A stretch of 64,000 nucleotides of DNA from Pseudaminobacter sp047739745. GTDB lineage: Bacteria > Pseudomonadota > Alphaproteobacteria > Rhizobiales > Rhizobiaceae. The notes under the pieces were generated by a model that had not been told where the DNA came from, searched no databases, and saw only the letters and a program-made list of their open reading frames with translations. The position numbers and the translations under genes are program-made. The stretch's first letter is position 1; the number at the start of each line of letters is the position of its first letter. Positions 1-8,284 of this stretch are shown here, in pieces. The DNA is taken from positions 37,389-101,388 of the forward strand of contig NZ_JBLLVA010000019.1 of NCBI RefSeq assembly GCF_047739745.1, read 5' to 3'.

Positions 1-868
1 CTACCTGACGGAACAGGTCGCCCGCACGGCGGTCCTCAGGCGAGGCAACCGTCGCGCCGAAGCCGATCGAGGTCTTGCGGCCGCGATCAGAAATGATCCG
101 GTCGAGTCCGGCAAAGGCCCCGCCGCAGATGAACAGGATGTTGGCCGTGTCGACCTGCAGGAATTCCTGCTGCGGATGCTTCCTGCCACCCTGCGGCGGC
201 ACGGAGGCGACCGTGCCTTCCATGATCTTGAGCAGTGCCTGCTGCACGCCTTCACCCGACACGTCGCGGGTTATCGACGGATTGTCAGACTTGCGGCTGA
301 TCTTGTCGATCTCGTCGATATAGACGATGCCGCGCTGGGCGCGCTCGACATTGTAGTCGGCCGACTGAAGCAGCTTCAGAATGATGTTCTCGACATCCTC
401 ACCGACATAGCCGGCTTCCGTCAGCGTCGTGGCATCGGCCATGGTGAACGGCACGTCAATGATGCGGGCGAGCGTCTGCGCCAAAAGCGTCTTGCCGCAG
501 CCGGTGGGGCCGATCAGCAGGATGTTGGATTTCGCGAGCTCCACGTCGTTGTTCTTCGACGCGTGGGCCAGCCGCTTGTAGTGGTTGTGAACCGCGACCG
601 ATAGAACGCGCTTGGCATAGGGTTGACCGATCACATAGTCGTCCAACACCGCCAGGATTTCCTGCGGAGTCGGAACACCCTCGCGAGACTTCACCATGGA
701 AGTCTTGTTTTCCTCACGGATGATGTCCATGCAAAGCTCGACGCATTCGTCGCAGATGAAGACCGTCGGGCCGGCGATCAGCTTGCGTACCTCATGCTGG
801 CTTTTTCCGCAGAACGAGCAATAAAGCGTGTTCTTGGAATCACCCCCGCCGTTGCTGACCTTGCTCAT
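1..868 (-). CDS. clpX: ATP-dependent Clp protease ATP-binding subunit ClpX (C-terminus cut by window edge)
   Basis: ClpX is the AAA+ unfoldase that delivers substrates to ClpP in the cytoplasm. The 289 visible residues begin MSKVSNGGGDSK at an ATG ending at 868. A four-cysteine zinc finger (C17, C20, C39, C42) comes first, then Walker A GPTGCGKT at about 120-127 and Walker B VYIDEID at about 182-188. The reading frame is open to base 1, so roughly the last third of the protein lies outside the window. It sits downstream of clpP on the same strand, the usual clpP-clpX order, separated by 291 bp, so it may have its own promoter. Confidence 0.97.
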   Translation of the reverse strand, partial: MSKVSNGGGDSKNTLYCSFCGKSQHEVRKLIAGPTVFICDECVELCMDIIREENKTSMVKSREGVPTPQEILAVLDDYVIGQPYAKRVLSVAVHNHYKRLAHASKNNDVELAKSNILLIGPTGCGKTLLAQTLARIIDVPFTMADATTLTEAGYVGEDVENIILKLLQSADYNVERAQRGIVYIDEIDKISRKSDNPSITRDVSGEGVQQALLKIMEGTVASVPPQGGRKHPQQEFLQVDTANILFICGGAFAGLDRIISDRGRKTSIGFGATVASPEDRRAGDLFRQV

Positions 869-1159
869 TTTATCCAAGTCCTTTCAGAACTGCCTGGTCC
901 TCAACCAGGCTGAACTCGACATGTTCCGCCGCTGGCGCTGTTCGCCGCAGCGGTTTGGCTCCTCAACGCGTTCCGTACCAAACACAACCCGGAAAACGCA
1001 GCGATGATTCGCAGCAACCCCACTGAAAAGCTAAGCTGCCTAACTCAATATAGGCTTAACGTAGGTCTTAGCGGCCGTCGAGGAAACAGCAAATTGTGAC
1101 CGAATTGCCGCAAGCCCGCACAAAAGTGCGTCATTCGCCGGGCTTGTCCTGAAACTCCG
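869..1159 (-). promoter_or_regulatory. clpP-clpX intergenic region with terminator-like hairpin
   Basis: This 291-bp spacer holds no gene that I can support. Close to the clpP stop, the two arms CAAGCCCG and CGGGCTTG (about 1110-1147) can pair, with a second small GCAC/GTGC stem inside. That would be a plausible clpP terminator or attenuator. The rest presumably carries the clpX promoter. An A+T-richer stretch around 1030-1065 is the likeliest core, but no clear -35/-10 pair stands out. Confidence 0.35.
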
Positions 1160-1801
1160 TCACTTTGCCGTCAAGGATTCCTGCGTTTCCATCAATTCGC
1201 GGGATGAAATCACCTTGTCGATCAACCCAAAGTCCCTCGCCTCATCGGCGGTCAGGAAATGGTCGCGATCGAGCGTTTTCTCGATGGTGTCATAGTCCTT
1301 GCCGGTGTGCTTGACGTAGACCTCGTTGAGGCGGCGCTTCAGCTTGATGATATCCTGCGCATGCCGTTCAATGTCCGATGCCTGGCCCTGGAAGCCGCCC
1401 GAGGGCTGATGGACCATGATGCGGGCGTTCGGCGTTGCGAACCGCATGTCCTTATGGCCGGCGCAGAGCAGAAGCGAACCCATCGAAGCGGCCTGCCCGA
1501 TGCAGAGCGTGGAAACCGCCGGCTTGATGAATTGCATCGTGTCATAGATCGCCAGGCCGCTCGTGACTACGCCGCCAGGCGAATTGATGTAGAGCGAAAT
1601 TTCCTTCTTCGGGTTCTCTGCCTCAAGGAACAGGAGCTGGGCGCAAACCAGCGTCGCCATTCCGTCCTCAACCGGGCCGGTGATGAAGATGATGCGCTCC
1701 TTGAGGAGGCGCGAGAAAATGTCGTAGGCGCGCTCGCCGCGGTTGGTCTGTTCGACGACCATCGGCACGAGGTTCATTACGGTATCCACGGGGTGCTTCA
1801 T
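1160..1801 (-). CDS. clpP: ATP-dependent Clp protease proteolytic subunit ClpP
   Basis: This is the serine peptidase that forms the tetradecameric degradation chamber used with ClpX or ClpA. The 213-aa protein has the ClpP signatures: catalytic Ser106 in GQAASMGSLL, His131 in RIMVHQPSGG and a downstream Asp. The start MKHPVDTVMNLVPMVVEQT at 1801 is preferred over an upstream in-frame codon at 1852. It is preceded by AAAGGGACGATCT, a good ribosome site, and matches the usual length and N-terminus of alphaproteobacterial ClpP1. It lies just upstream of clpX on the same strand. Confidence 0.97.
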   Translation of the reverse strand: MKHPVDTVMNLVPMVVEQTNRGERAYDIFSRLLKERIIFITGPVEDGMATLVCAQLLFLEAENPKKEISLYINSPGGVVTSGLAIYDTMQFIKPAVSTLCIGQAASMGSLLLCAGHKDMRFATPNARIMVHQPSGGFQGQASDIERHAQDIIKLKRRLNEVYVKHTGKDYDTIEKTLDRDHFLTADEARDFGLIDKVISSRELMETQESLTAK

Positions 1802-1941
1802 AGATCGTCCCTTTGTCAGGATTTGGATTCCGGCGCTGGACGGCAGAATCATCGAGTGACTGTATCCGATAAATAGGATGCGCCCTCCCTGTTGCGCAAG
1901 GCCGACTGTAGCCCCGCGCGACTGTCCAAAGGTCAGGGCGG

Positions 1942-4542
1942 CTATCGCTCCAGCACTTCCTTGACGACGGTCGCAAGCTGTTTGAGCGAGAACGGCTTGG
2001 GCAGGAAGCCGAATTGCGCGTCGGCCGGCAGATTGCGGGCAAATGCGTCCTCGGCATAACCGGACACGAAGATGAACCTGATGTCGGGCTGCAGCTTGCG
2101 CAATTCGCCAAGCAGCGTCGGACCGTCCATTTCCGGCATCACGACGTCGGAGACCACGACATCCACCTTGCCCTCGAGCTCGTGATAGACTTCCAGTGCC
2201 TCGACGCCGGACGAGGCCTCATGCACCGTATAGCCGCGCGACGTCAGCGCACGCATGCCGCCCATGCGAACTGCGTCCTCGTCCTCCACAAGCAGCACGA
2301 CCGCCGACCCCGAAAGGTCGCGCGCGGCTTCCGCCACCTTAGGCGCCGCCGCCTCTGCATCGGCGGATTGGACGGCAGGAGATTGCCGCCCGGCTTCAGC
2401 CACCGGCTTCGCCTCACCCACATGGCGTGGCAGGAAGATGCGAAATACGGTTCCCTTGCCGGGTTCGGAATCGCAGAAGATGAAGCCTCCGGTCTGCTTG
2501 ATGATGCCATAGACCATCGACAGGCCGAGGCCGGTGCCCTTGCCCACCTCCTTGGTGGTGAAGAACGGTTCGAACACCTTCTTCAGAACATCCGGCGGAA
2601 TGCCGGTGCCCGTGTCCTCGACCTCAACCACGACATAGTCGGCGGGCGTCAGTTCGCGATATCCGTAGGCGCGGCACTCGTCTTCGGCCACGTTCTTGGT
2701 CCGAACCACAAGATCGCCGCCATCAGGCATCGCGTCGCGTGCATTGACTGCAAGGTTCACGATGACCTGCTCGAACTGGCCGAGATCGACCTTCACCGGC
2801 CAGAGGTCGCGCCCATGGTCGACCCTGAGCTTGACGGAGGTGCCGACGAGGCGGGCAAGCAGCATGCGCAGATCAGCCAGAACGTCCGTCAGGTTCAGAA
2901 CTTCAGGCCGCAGCGTCTGCTTGCGAGAAAACGCCAGCAATTGCCGCACCAGCGAGGCGGCGCGGTTGGCGTTCTGCTTGATGTTCATGATGTCGGGGAA
3001 CGAGGGATCGGACGGCCGGTGATTGGTCAAGAGAAGGTCGGAGGCCATGATGATGGCCGTCAGCACATTGTTGAAATCATGTGCGATGCCGCCGGCAAGC
3101 TGGCCGACAGCCTGCATCTTCTGGCTTTGGGCCATCTGGCTTTCGAGCGCCTTCTGCTCCGTGGTCTCAACCGCATAGACGATTGCCGCCTCCTCGGCAT
3201 CTTCCCCATCAGCGCCATCGGCAATCGCGTTGACATAAAAGCGCATGTGGCGCTCTTCGTTGTCGGGCAGAACCGTCTCGATCGGCGGAATGTCGGCTTG
3301 CCGCTGCCGTGCCTTGTCGAGCGCGGCGGCAAGTGCCGAGCGGTCGCGCTCATGGATGACAGTATCAAGCCGCACGCGACGGTCGACCGCATCGCGATCG
3401 ACCACGGTCGAAAACAGCGACAGGAAGGGTGCATTGGTGCGCAGGATGTGGCCGGCCTGATCGACGCCCGCGATGGCCATCGGCGTGGAGTTGAAGAAGC
3501 GCGTGAAGCGCACCTCCGAAGCGCGCAGATCGGCTGACGAATCTTCGCCTTGCGTTCGGTTAAGGACGATGGTGCGCGTGGGGCCGCTCAGGCCTTCGCG
3601 GCTTGCCGATACGCGATGCATGAACCGCACCGGCAGCGCCTCGCCGTTCACCGTCGCCAGATCGAGATCGATTATCGCGTTGCGCGTGGCGCCCGGATCG
3701 GCCTTGACAGAGCGCACCAGCGCCATGCCGTCGCCGGCGACGATCTCCTGCAGGGTAATGCCGCCCGGTGTGAAGCTTGCCAGATCGATGCCCAGCCACT
3801 CCGCCAGGGTGGCATTTATGTAGGTGATCCGCCCTTCCTGATCGGCCGAGAAGAATCCGGCCGGAGCATGATCGAGATGGTCGATTGCCTCCTGCAGGTC
3901 GAGGAAGAACCGCTCCTGCTCAGCGCGCTCCTTGGAAATATCCGCAAGTTGCCAGGAAAAAAACGGGGGCCGCTGGCCCGGCACGCTGAAGGCGCGCGCC
4001 CTGACGCGATACCAGCGCGCACCCGGCTCGGAACCGGGGCGCACCGCTTGCGACAGGCGAAACTCGCCATCCCCAGGTTGGCCGTCGCGCAGGCCGGAGG
4101 CCAGGCGATAGATCGTCGAGGACGCTTCGGGGATATCGGACAGGAGGCTCTCGACCGTTTTCAGATCGACGGGCGTGGTGGCCCCCGTCATATCGGCATA
4201 GGCGCGATTGGCGTAGATCACCCTGCCCTTGGTGTCGGTGACCATCAGCCCTTGCGACATCGAATCGACGAATGCCTTGGACAGTTGATCGGTCGTCGAG
4301 CGCGAGGCGATCTGCACGAACCCGATGGCTGTGGCGAACAGATAGCCTACGCCGATCATTGCCAGAACGCCGAGCATGCCAAGCAGGAACGGGTCGCCCA
4401 GGCGTTCCTGGAATATGCCGAAAACGATCGCGGCTCCGGTGAGCACCACGATGAAGATAATCAGGCGCGTTACCGCGCCGGGGCGCGTGTGCTGATCGAC
4501 GATCGGTACGGGATAGAAATCCCCCCGTGTATCCTTAGCCAT
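1942..4542 (-). CDS. cckA: Hybrid sensor histidine kinase CckA
   Basis: CckA is the membrane kinase/phosphatase at the head of the CckA-ChpT-CtrA cell-cycle phosphorelay of alphaproteobacteria. The 866-aa protein has two N-terminal membrane segments (about 24-45 and 52-72), PAS-like regions (about 85-450) and a HisKA box LAGGIAHDFNNVLTAI with phospho-acceptor His488. An HATPase_c domain (VEDTGTGI, then GTGLGLSMVYGI) follows, and a C-terminal receiver domain carries Asp799 in VVSDVVMPEMDG. The HDFNN H-box, domain order and length are typical of CckA rather than of a generic hybrid kinase. It appears to be a single-gene unit, with clpP downstream on the same strand. Confidence 0.94.
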   Translation of the reverse strand: MAKDTRGDFYPVPIVDQHTRPGAVTRLIIFIVVLTGAAIVFGIFQERLGDPFLLGMLGVLAMIGVGYLFATAIGFVQIASRSTTDQLSKAFVDSMSQGLMVTDTKGRVIYANRAYADMTGATTPVDLKTVESLLSDIPEASSTIYRLASGLRDGQPGDGEFRLSQAVRPGSEPGARWYRVRARAFSVPGQRPPFFSWQLADISKERAEQERFFLDLQEAIDHLDHAPAGFFSADQEGRITYINATLAEWLGIDLASFTPGGITLQEIVAGDGMALVRSVKADPGATRNAIIDLDLATVNGEALPVRFMHRVSASREGLSGPTRTIVLNRTQGEDSSADLRASEVRFTRFFNSTPMAIAGVDQAGHILRTNAPFLSLFSTVVDRDAVDRRVRLDTVIHERDRSALAAALDKARQRQADIPPIETVLPDNEERHMRFYVNAIADGADGEDAEEAAIVYAVETTEQKALESQMAQSQKMQAVGQLAGGIAHDFNNVLTAIIMASDLLLTNHRPSDPSFPDIMNIKQNANRAASLVRQLLAFSRKQTLRPEVLNLTDVLADLRMLLARLVGTSVKLRVDHGRDLWPVKVDLGQFEQVIVNLAVNARDAMPDGGDLVVRTKNVAEDECRAYGYRELTPADYVVVEVEDTGTGIPPDVLKKVFEPFFTTKEVGKGTGLGLSMVYGIIKQTGGFIFCDSEPGKGTVFRIFLPRHVGEAKPVAEAGRQSPAVQSADAEAAAPKVAEAARDLSGSAVVLLVEDEDAVRMGGMRALTSRGYTVHEASSGVEALEVYHELEGKVDVVVSDVVMPEMDGPTLLGELRKLQPDIRFIFVSGYAEDAFARNLPADAQFGFLPKPFSLKQLATVVKEVLER

Positions 4543-4765
4543 ACGTCCGTCTCTTGTCTTTGCCCCGGCCCAGTGCGCGCCGGCCCGGTTGAATCACATT
4601 CTTCCAGGCGCGGATAGGCATAGCTTGAAAAAGCGCGGCGAAAAACCGGGCAGTGCAACACGCTGTGCTTTTCCTCTCTCCACCGCCCACGAAAGCCGGC
4701 TTGCAGATATTGTCGCCGACAGTCTAGTGTTGCGTCCGGGCAACGAGGCATGGGGATGTTCGAGG

Positions 4766-5482
4766 ATGGAATGGCTGGATAGCATTGCCGGTCCGGGATA
4801 CACATCGGCCTTACTCTGGACATTTGCGGCGCTGATCTTCCTTGTTGTTGTCCTGATCATCATCAAGCTCATCCGCAGCATGACCTTCGGCACTTTCGTG
4901 GCTGGCGGACGCAACCGCAAGACGCGGCTTGCCGTGATGGACGCAACCGCGATCGACAGCAACCGACGGCTCGTGCTCGTTCGCCGTGACGATGTCGAGC
5001 ATCTGATTCTGATCGGCGGGCAGACCGACATTGTCGTCGAACGCGATATCCGCCTGAGCCAGCAGAAACGCCCGTCGCTTGCCGGCGAAAGCCGGCTCGA
5101 ATCGCAGCAGGCAAGGCCACGACCGGCAGATCAGCCGCCCGCCCCACCGCAGCGGCAAACGCGCGAGGCGCCGCCGGTGCCGGTACGGCGTCCCGCTCCT
5201 CCGCCGGCACCACCTCCTGCTGCTGTTGCACCAACCCCGCCTCAGCAAAGAATCGCGCCCCAGTCTCCCTCGCCGGCGCAGCCAACACCTGCACCGCCTC
5301 GGGAAACGCCGGCAATTCCCTTGAGCCCTCCCGCAGCACCGCGGGAGAATATTGACGACGAACTGGTAAGGGAGTTGGAGATTTCGCTCGACGACAAGCC
5401 GGCTGGATCGGAGCGCCGCGCCGCCTCCCTTGACGACGAGATGACGAAATTGCTGGACGAACTTTCCACCCACAAGAAGTAG
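4766..5482 (+). CDS. FliO-like membrane protein with proline-rich tail
   Basis: This 238-aa protein has one membrane segment near the N-terminus (about 15-38, LLWTFAALIFLVVVLIIIKLI). A small basic-to-beta region follows (KTRLAVMDATAIDSNRRLVLVRRDDVEHLILIGG, split here for description), then a long Pro/Ala/Gln-rich tail (about 110-200) and a short acidic C-terminus. The region after the membrane helix resembles FliO of the flagellar export gate, and rhizobial homologues beside cckA are commonly labelled that way. No other flagellar gene is nearby, so a flagellar role is unproven. The start MEWLDSIAG at 4766 is chosen because the membrane helix follows directly; longer in-frame starts add only low-complexity residues. 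Confidence 0.75.
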   Translation: MEWLDSIAGPGYTSALLWTFAALIFLVVVLIIIKLIRSMTFGTFVAGGRNRKTRLAVMDATAIDSNRRLVLVRRDDVEHLILIGGQTDIVVERDIRLSQQKRPSLAGESRLESQQARPRPADQPPAPPQRQTREAPPVPVRRPAPPPAPPPAAVAPTPPQQRIAPQSPSPAQPTPAPPRETPAIPLSPPAAPRENIDDELVRELEISLDDKPAGSERRAASLDDEMTKLLDELSTHKK

Positions 5483-5637
5483 GTGGAAAGCAACGGAACT
5501 TCGTGAGGATCGGACGAGCCGCTCTGTCTAATTCCTGCAAAAGCCGAAACTCGAGCCGCTGCCTCAAGCAGGACCGTGACTTCGCCGCTTCAGGCTGCGT
5601 GGTGAAACGGCCGATCAAGGCCGCCGGTGAGTTTCAG

Positions 5638-6558
5638 CTAGAGGACAACCACGTCGGTGCCCATCTTCACGCGACGATAGAGATCCATGACGTGGTCGTT
5701 GACCATCCGAAAGCAGCCATTGGAGGAATTGGTGCCGATAGTCTGCGGCTGGTTGGTGCCATGGATGCGGATGTGCGTGTCTTTCTTGCCTTGATAAAGG
5801 TAGATCGCCCGCGCGCCGAGCGGGTTGTCTGGGCCGCCCGGCATCCCGTCCTTGTACTGGCCATATTTCTTCGGTTCGCGCTTCTGCATGTCGAGCGTCG
5901 GAATCCAGCGCGGCCATTCCTGTTTGTCGCCGACCGTGGCCGTGCCCCTGAACTCAAGCCCTTCGCGACCGACCGCAATGGCGTAGCGGCGCGCGCTCGA
6001 TGACGATTCAACCAAATAGAGGTAGCGGGCGCCCGTATCGATGACGATGGTGCCGCGCGGATAACCTGAGAACGCAACCGATTGCGGCTCGAAATCGGAC
6101 TTCACCTTGAACTGCTTCCTGGACTGCTTCTGCTCGAGCACCGCGTCGAGCGCGCGTGTCTCGGGGAGCAGGCGCGGCGAAGACGGATCTCCGCCGAACA
6201 GTACGGAAAGGAACCCGCCCTGCGGCCCGTTCTGCGTTTCGCTGCGAAGTTCGCCGTTGTTGCCGGTCAGCACGATCGAGGCCGGGTCTGCGAGCTTGCG
6301 TTTTGCGGCGGCCTCAGCTTCCTTCTTTTCCTTGGCCTGCGCCGCCTTCTTCGCCTTTGTGTCGGCCGTGGATTTTGCCAGCGACTTCTGCCGGACCTTT
6401 TCCTTCGCCGTTGGCTTTTTCACCTCCTTGCTGTCGCCCTCTTCGGATTTAGCCTTCGAGGGAAAGAGATATGTCTTGGCCGGCGCCTCGGCATGGGCAG
6501 GCATGGACATGCCGATGGCGGCGCAGAAACCCAGGAGAAAAAGGCTGCGAATATGCAT
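5638..6558 (-). CDS. L,D-transpeptidase (YkuD/ErfK family)
   Basis: This is a secreted cell-wall enzyme expected to form 3-3 peptidoglycan cross-links or to attach proteins to peptidoglycan. The 306-aa protein starts with a signal peptide (MHIRSLFLLGFCAAIG...AHA). A lysine/alanine/glutamate-rich low-complexity region (about 30-95) follows, then a C-terminal YkuD domain. The domain ends in the hallmark HIRIHGTN ... SSNGCFRM, which supplies the catalytic His and Cys of the H-x14-17-SxGC motif. It is monocistronic between the FliO-like gene (convergent) and secG. Confidence 0.92.
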   Translation of the reverse strand: MHIRSLFLLGFCAAIGMSMPAHAEAPAKTYLFPSKAKSEEGDSKEVKKPTAKEKVRQKSLAKSTADTKAKKAAQAKEKKEAEAAAKRKLADPASIVLTGNNGELRSETQNGPQGGFLSVLFGGDPSSPRLLPETRALDAVLEQKQSRKQFKVKSDFEPQSVAFSGYPRGTIVIDTGARYLYLVESSSSARRYAIAVGREGLEFRGTATVGDKQEWPRWIPTLDMQKREPKKYGQYKDGMPGGPDNPLGARAIYLYQGKKDTHIRIHGTNQPQTIGTNSSNGCFRMVNDHVMDLYRRVKMGTDVVVL

Positions 6559-6709
6559 GGCGGAACTTCCGAAATTCGATGCTGCGGCAGTGTAGAAACA
6601 CGGCGAGATTGCCTAGACTGCCATCGCGCAATCTATAAGCAATTAACGCTTGAAATCTCAAGTGAGATCGCTTGCCGCCGCGCGCGGCCGGCAGCACGGA
6701 ATCGTCATT

Positions 6710-6745
6710 TGCCGCGACTGTGTTCAAACGACAACAGTCGCGGCA
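6710..6745 (-). terminator. 12-bp hairpin downstream of secG
   Basis: The arms TGCCGCGACTGT (6710-6721) and ACAGTCGCGGCA (6734-6745) are perfectly complementary around a 12-nt loop, just beyond the secG stop codon at 6755. It lacks a good U-tract in the secG direction, so it may work as a 3'-end stabiliser rather than as a classical intrinsic terminator. Confidence 0.5.
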
Positions 6746-6754
6746 TCAAAGCTC

Positions 6755-7183
6755 TTATTGGTCAGGAACTTGCGGCGCTGCAGGCTGCGCGGGCGCAGGC
6801 GCTGAAGGGGCCGCATCGCTGCCCGATGGAGCGGCTGGCGCAGGGGTCTGCGTAGGCGTGCCGCCAAGCTGGTCGAGAACGCCGCCGCTGCCGCCGGTAC
6901 CTTCGCCATTCTGGCCGCTGCCTTGGGTGGTCGGAACACGGTCGAGAATATCGGTCGGCCGCTCGCCGTATCGAGCCATGATCGAAAGCGTCAGCGATGT
7001 TGCAAAAAATGCCGCAGCCAAAATGGCCGTGGCGCGCGTCAGCGCATTGGCCGCCCCTCGCGCCGTCATGAAGCCGGAACCGCCGCCAATGCCAAGACCG
7101 CCGCCTTCCGAACGCTGCAGCAGCACGACGCCGACAAGCGCGAGGACGACCATCAGATGGATGACGATGACAACGGTTTCCAT
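6755..7183 (-). CDS. secG: Preprotein translocase subunit SecG
   Basis: SecG is the small SecYEG channel subunit that assists protein export through the inner membrane. The 142-aa protein shows two membrane helices (about 2-22 and 52-72) around the conserved loop LLQRSEGGGLGIGGGSGFMTARG. A long Ala/Pro/Gly-rich tail follows, as is common in alphaproteobacteria. The start METVVIVIHLMVV at 7183 is favoured over an in-frame codon 12 bases upstream, because the first helix begins immediately. It lies 156 bp downstream of tpiA on the same strand, a frequent pairing. Confidence 0.94.
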   Translation of the reverse strand: METVVIVIHLMVVLALVGVVLLQRSEGGGLGIGGGSGFMTARGAANALTRATAILAAAFFATSLTLSIMARYGERPTDILDRVPTTQGSGQNGEGTGGSGGVLDQLGGTPTQTPAPAAPSGSDAAPSAPAPAQPAAPQVPDQ

Positions 7184-7339
7184 GACTTCACCCAAATCTG
7201 GCGGAAAGGCGGGCGCGGATGAGCCCTTTGCTTTGGAGGCGGCTCAATACAACGCTTTTCCGGCATTTCCAAGCCCGTCCCGGCAATATGGGAAGCTTGA
7301 GCCGCATTGCAACGGATTGATGCCCCCTGATCGATCGCG

Positions 7340-8104
7340 TCAAATCGACTGATATGCCTCGGCGATACCCAGGAAGTCCGCTGCCTTGAGACTTGCCCCG
7401 CCAACCAGCGCCCCATCGACATTGGCTACAGCCAGCAGTTCGACCGCATTGGAAGGCTTGACGGAGCCGCCATACAGGATGCGCATCCCGTCAGCGCCTG
7501 CGCCGAGTTTTTGCAGGAGTTGCGCGCGAATATGGGCGTGCGCCTCCTCGACATCCGCCACGGTCGGCGTGAGCCCGGTGCCGATTGCCCAGACCGGTTC
7601 ATAGGCGATGATCGTATTGGTCGCCGTGGCGCCCGGCGGGATCGAGCCTGCGATCTGTCGCGACAGGACATCGAGCGTCGCACCCGACTCGCGCTGGGCT
7701 TTCGTTTCGCCGATGCAGATGATCGCGACGAGCCCGGCTCTCCACACGGCCTGCGCCTTGGCCTGGACGGCCGCATCGTCTTCGCCATGGTCGGTCCGGC
7801 GCTCGGAATGCCCGACGATCACATAGGTTGCGCCGGCGTCCTTGATCATCTCGGCCGAAATATCACCGGTGTGAGCGCCGCTTTCGTTGGCGTGGCAATC
7901 TTCCCCGCCGACACGTACGGGCGTGCTTGCCAGGAGTTCGGCGGCGCGGGCGATCAGGGTCGCAGGCACGCAGACCAGCGCCTCGGTGTCGGCATCCAGT
8001 CCATGCATGAAGCCGTGCCCAATGGCGCGCAGTTCGCCGAGCGAGGCGCTCGTCCCGTTCATCTTCCAGTTGCCGGCGACAAGGGGGCGAATTCCAGGCG
8101 TCAT
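7340..8104 (-). CDS. tpiA: Triosephosphate isomerase
   Basis: The enzyme interconverts dihydroxyacetone phosphate and glyceraldehyde 3-phosphate in glycolysis and gluconeogenesis. The 254-aa TIM barrel shows the N-terminal AGNWKMNG (catalytic Asn and Lys), VIVGHSERR (catalytic His), AYEPVWAIGTG (catalytic Glu) and the phosphate-binding ILYGGSVKPSN and GALVGGASL. The start MTPGIRPLVAGNWK at 8104 gives the normal family length. Longer upstream in-frame starts overlap the divergent promoter region. Confidence 0.97.
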   Translation of the reverse strand: MTPGIRPLVAGNWKMNGTSASLGELRAIGHGFMHGLDADTEALVCVPATLIARAAELLASTPVRVGGEDCHANESGAHTGDISAEMIKDAGATYVIVGHSERRTDHGEDDAAVQAKAQAVWRAGLVAIICIGETKAQRESGATLDVLSRQIAGSIPPGATATNTIIAYEPVWAIGTGLTPTVADVEEAHAHIRAQLLQKLGAGADGMRILYGGSVKPSNAVELLAVANVDGALVGGASLKAADFLGIAEAYQSI

Positions 8105-8284
8105 GTGCTTTTCCCGTTCCTGCTGATCATGGTGTGCCCTCTCCCTACCAAAATACGAACGCAAAGCAATCGACGTGAAGCAAACTGACGGATGGCCATA
8201 TCGTCATTGAGTTTTGGCGGCGGGGAGTCTATTGCCGTTGGTTTATGCTGCGATACACGAAGTACGACAAAGCCGGAACCGAAT
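8105..8284. promoter_or_regulatory. Divergent promoter region between tpiA and the ppiD-like gene
   Basis: This 180-bp spacer separates the starts of tpiA (minus) and the PpiD-like gene (plus), so it must carry promoters for both. I could not assign -35/-10 elements with confidence. Reading frames that extend into it are N-terminal extensions of the flanking genes. Confidence 0.4.
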
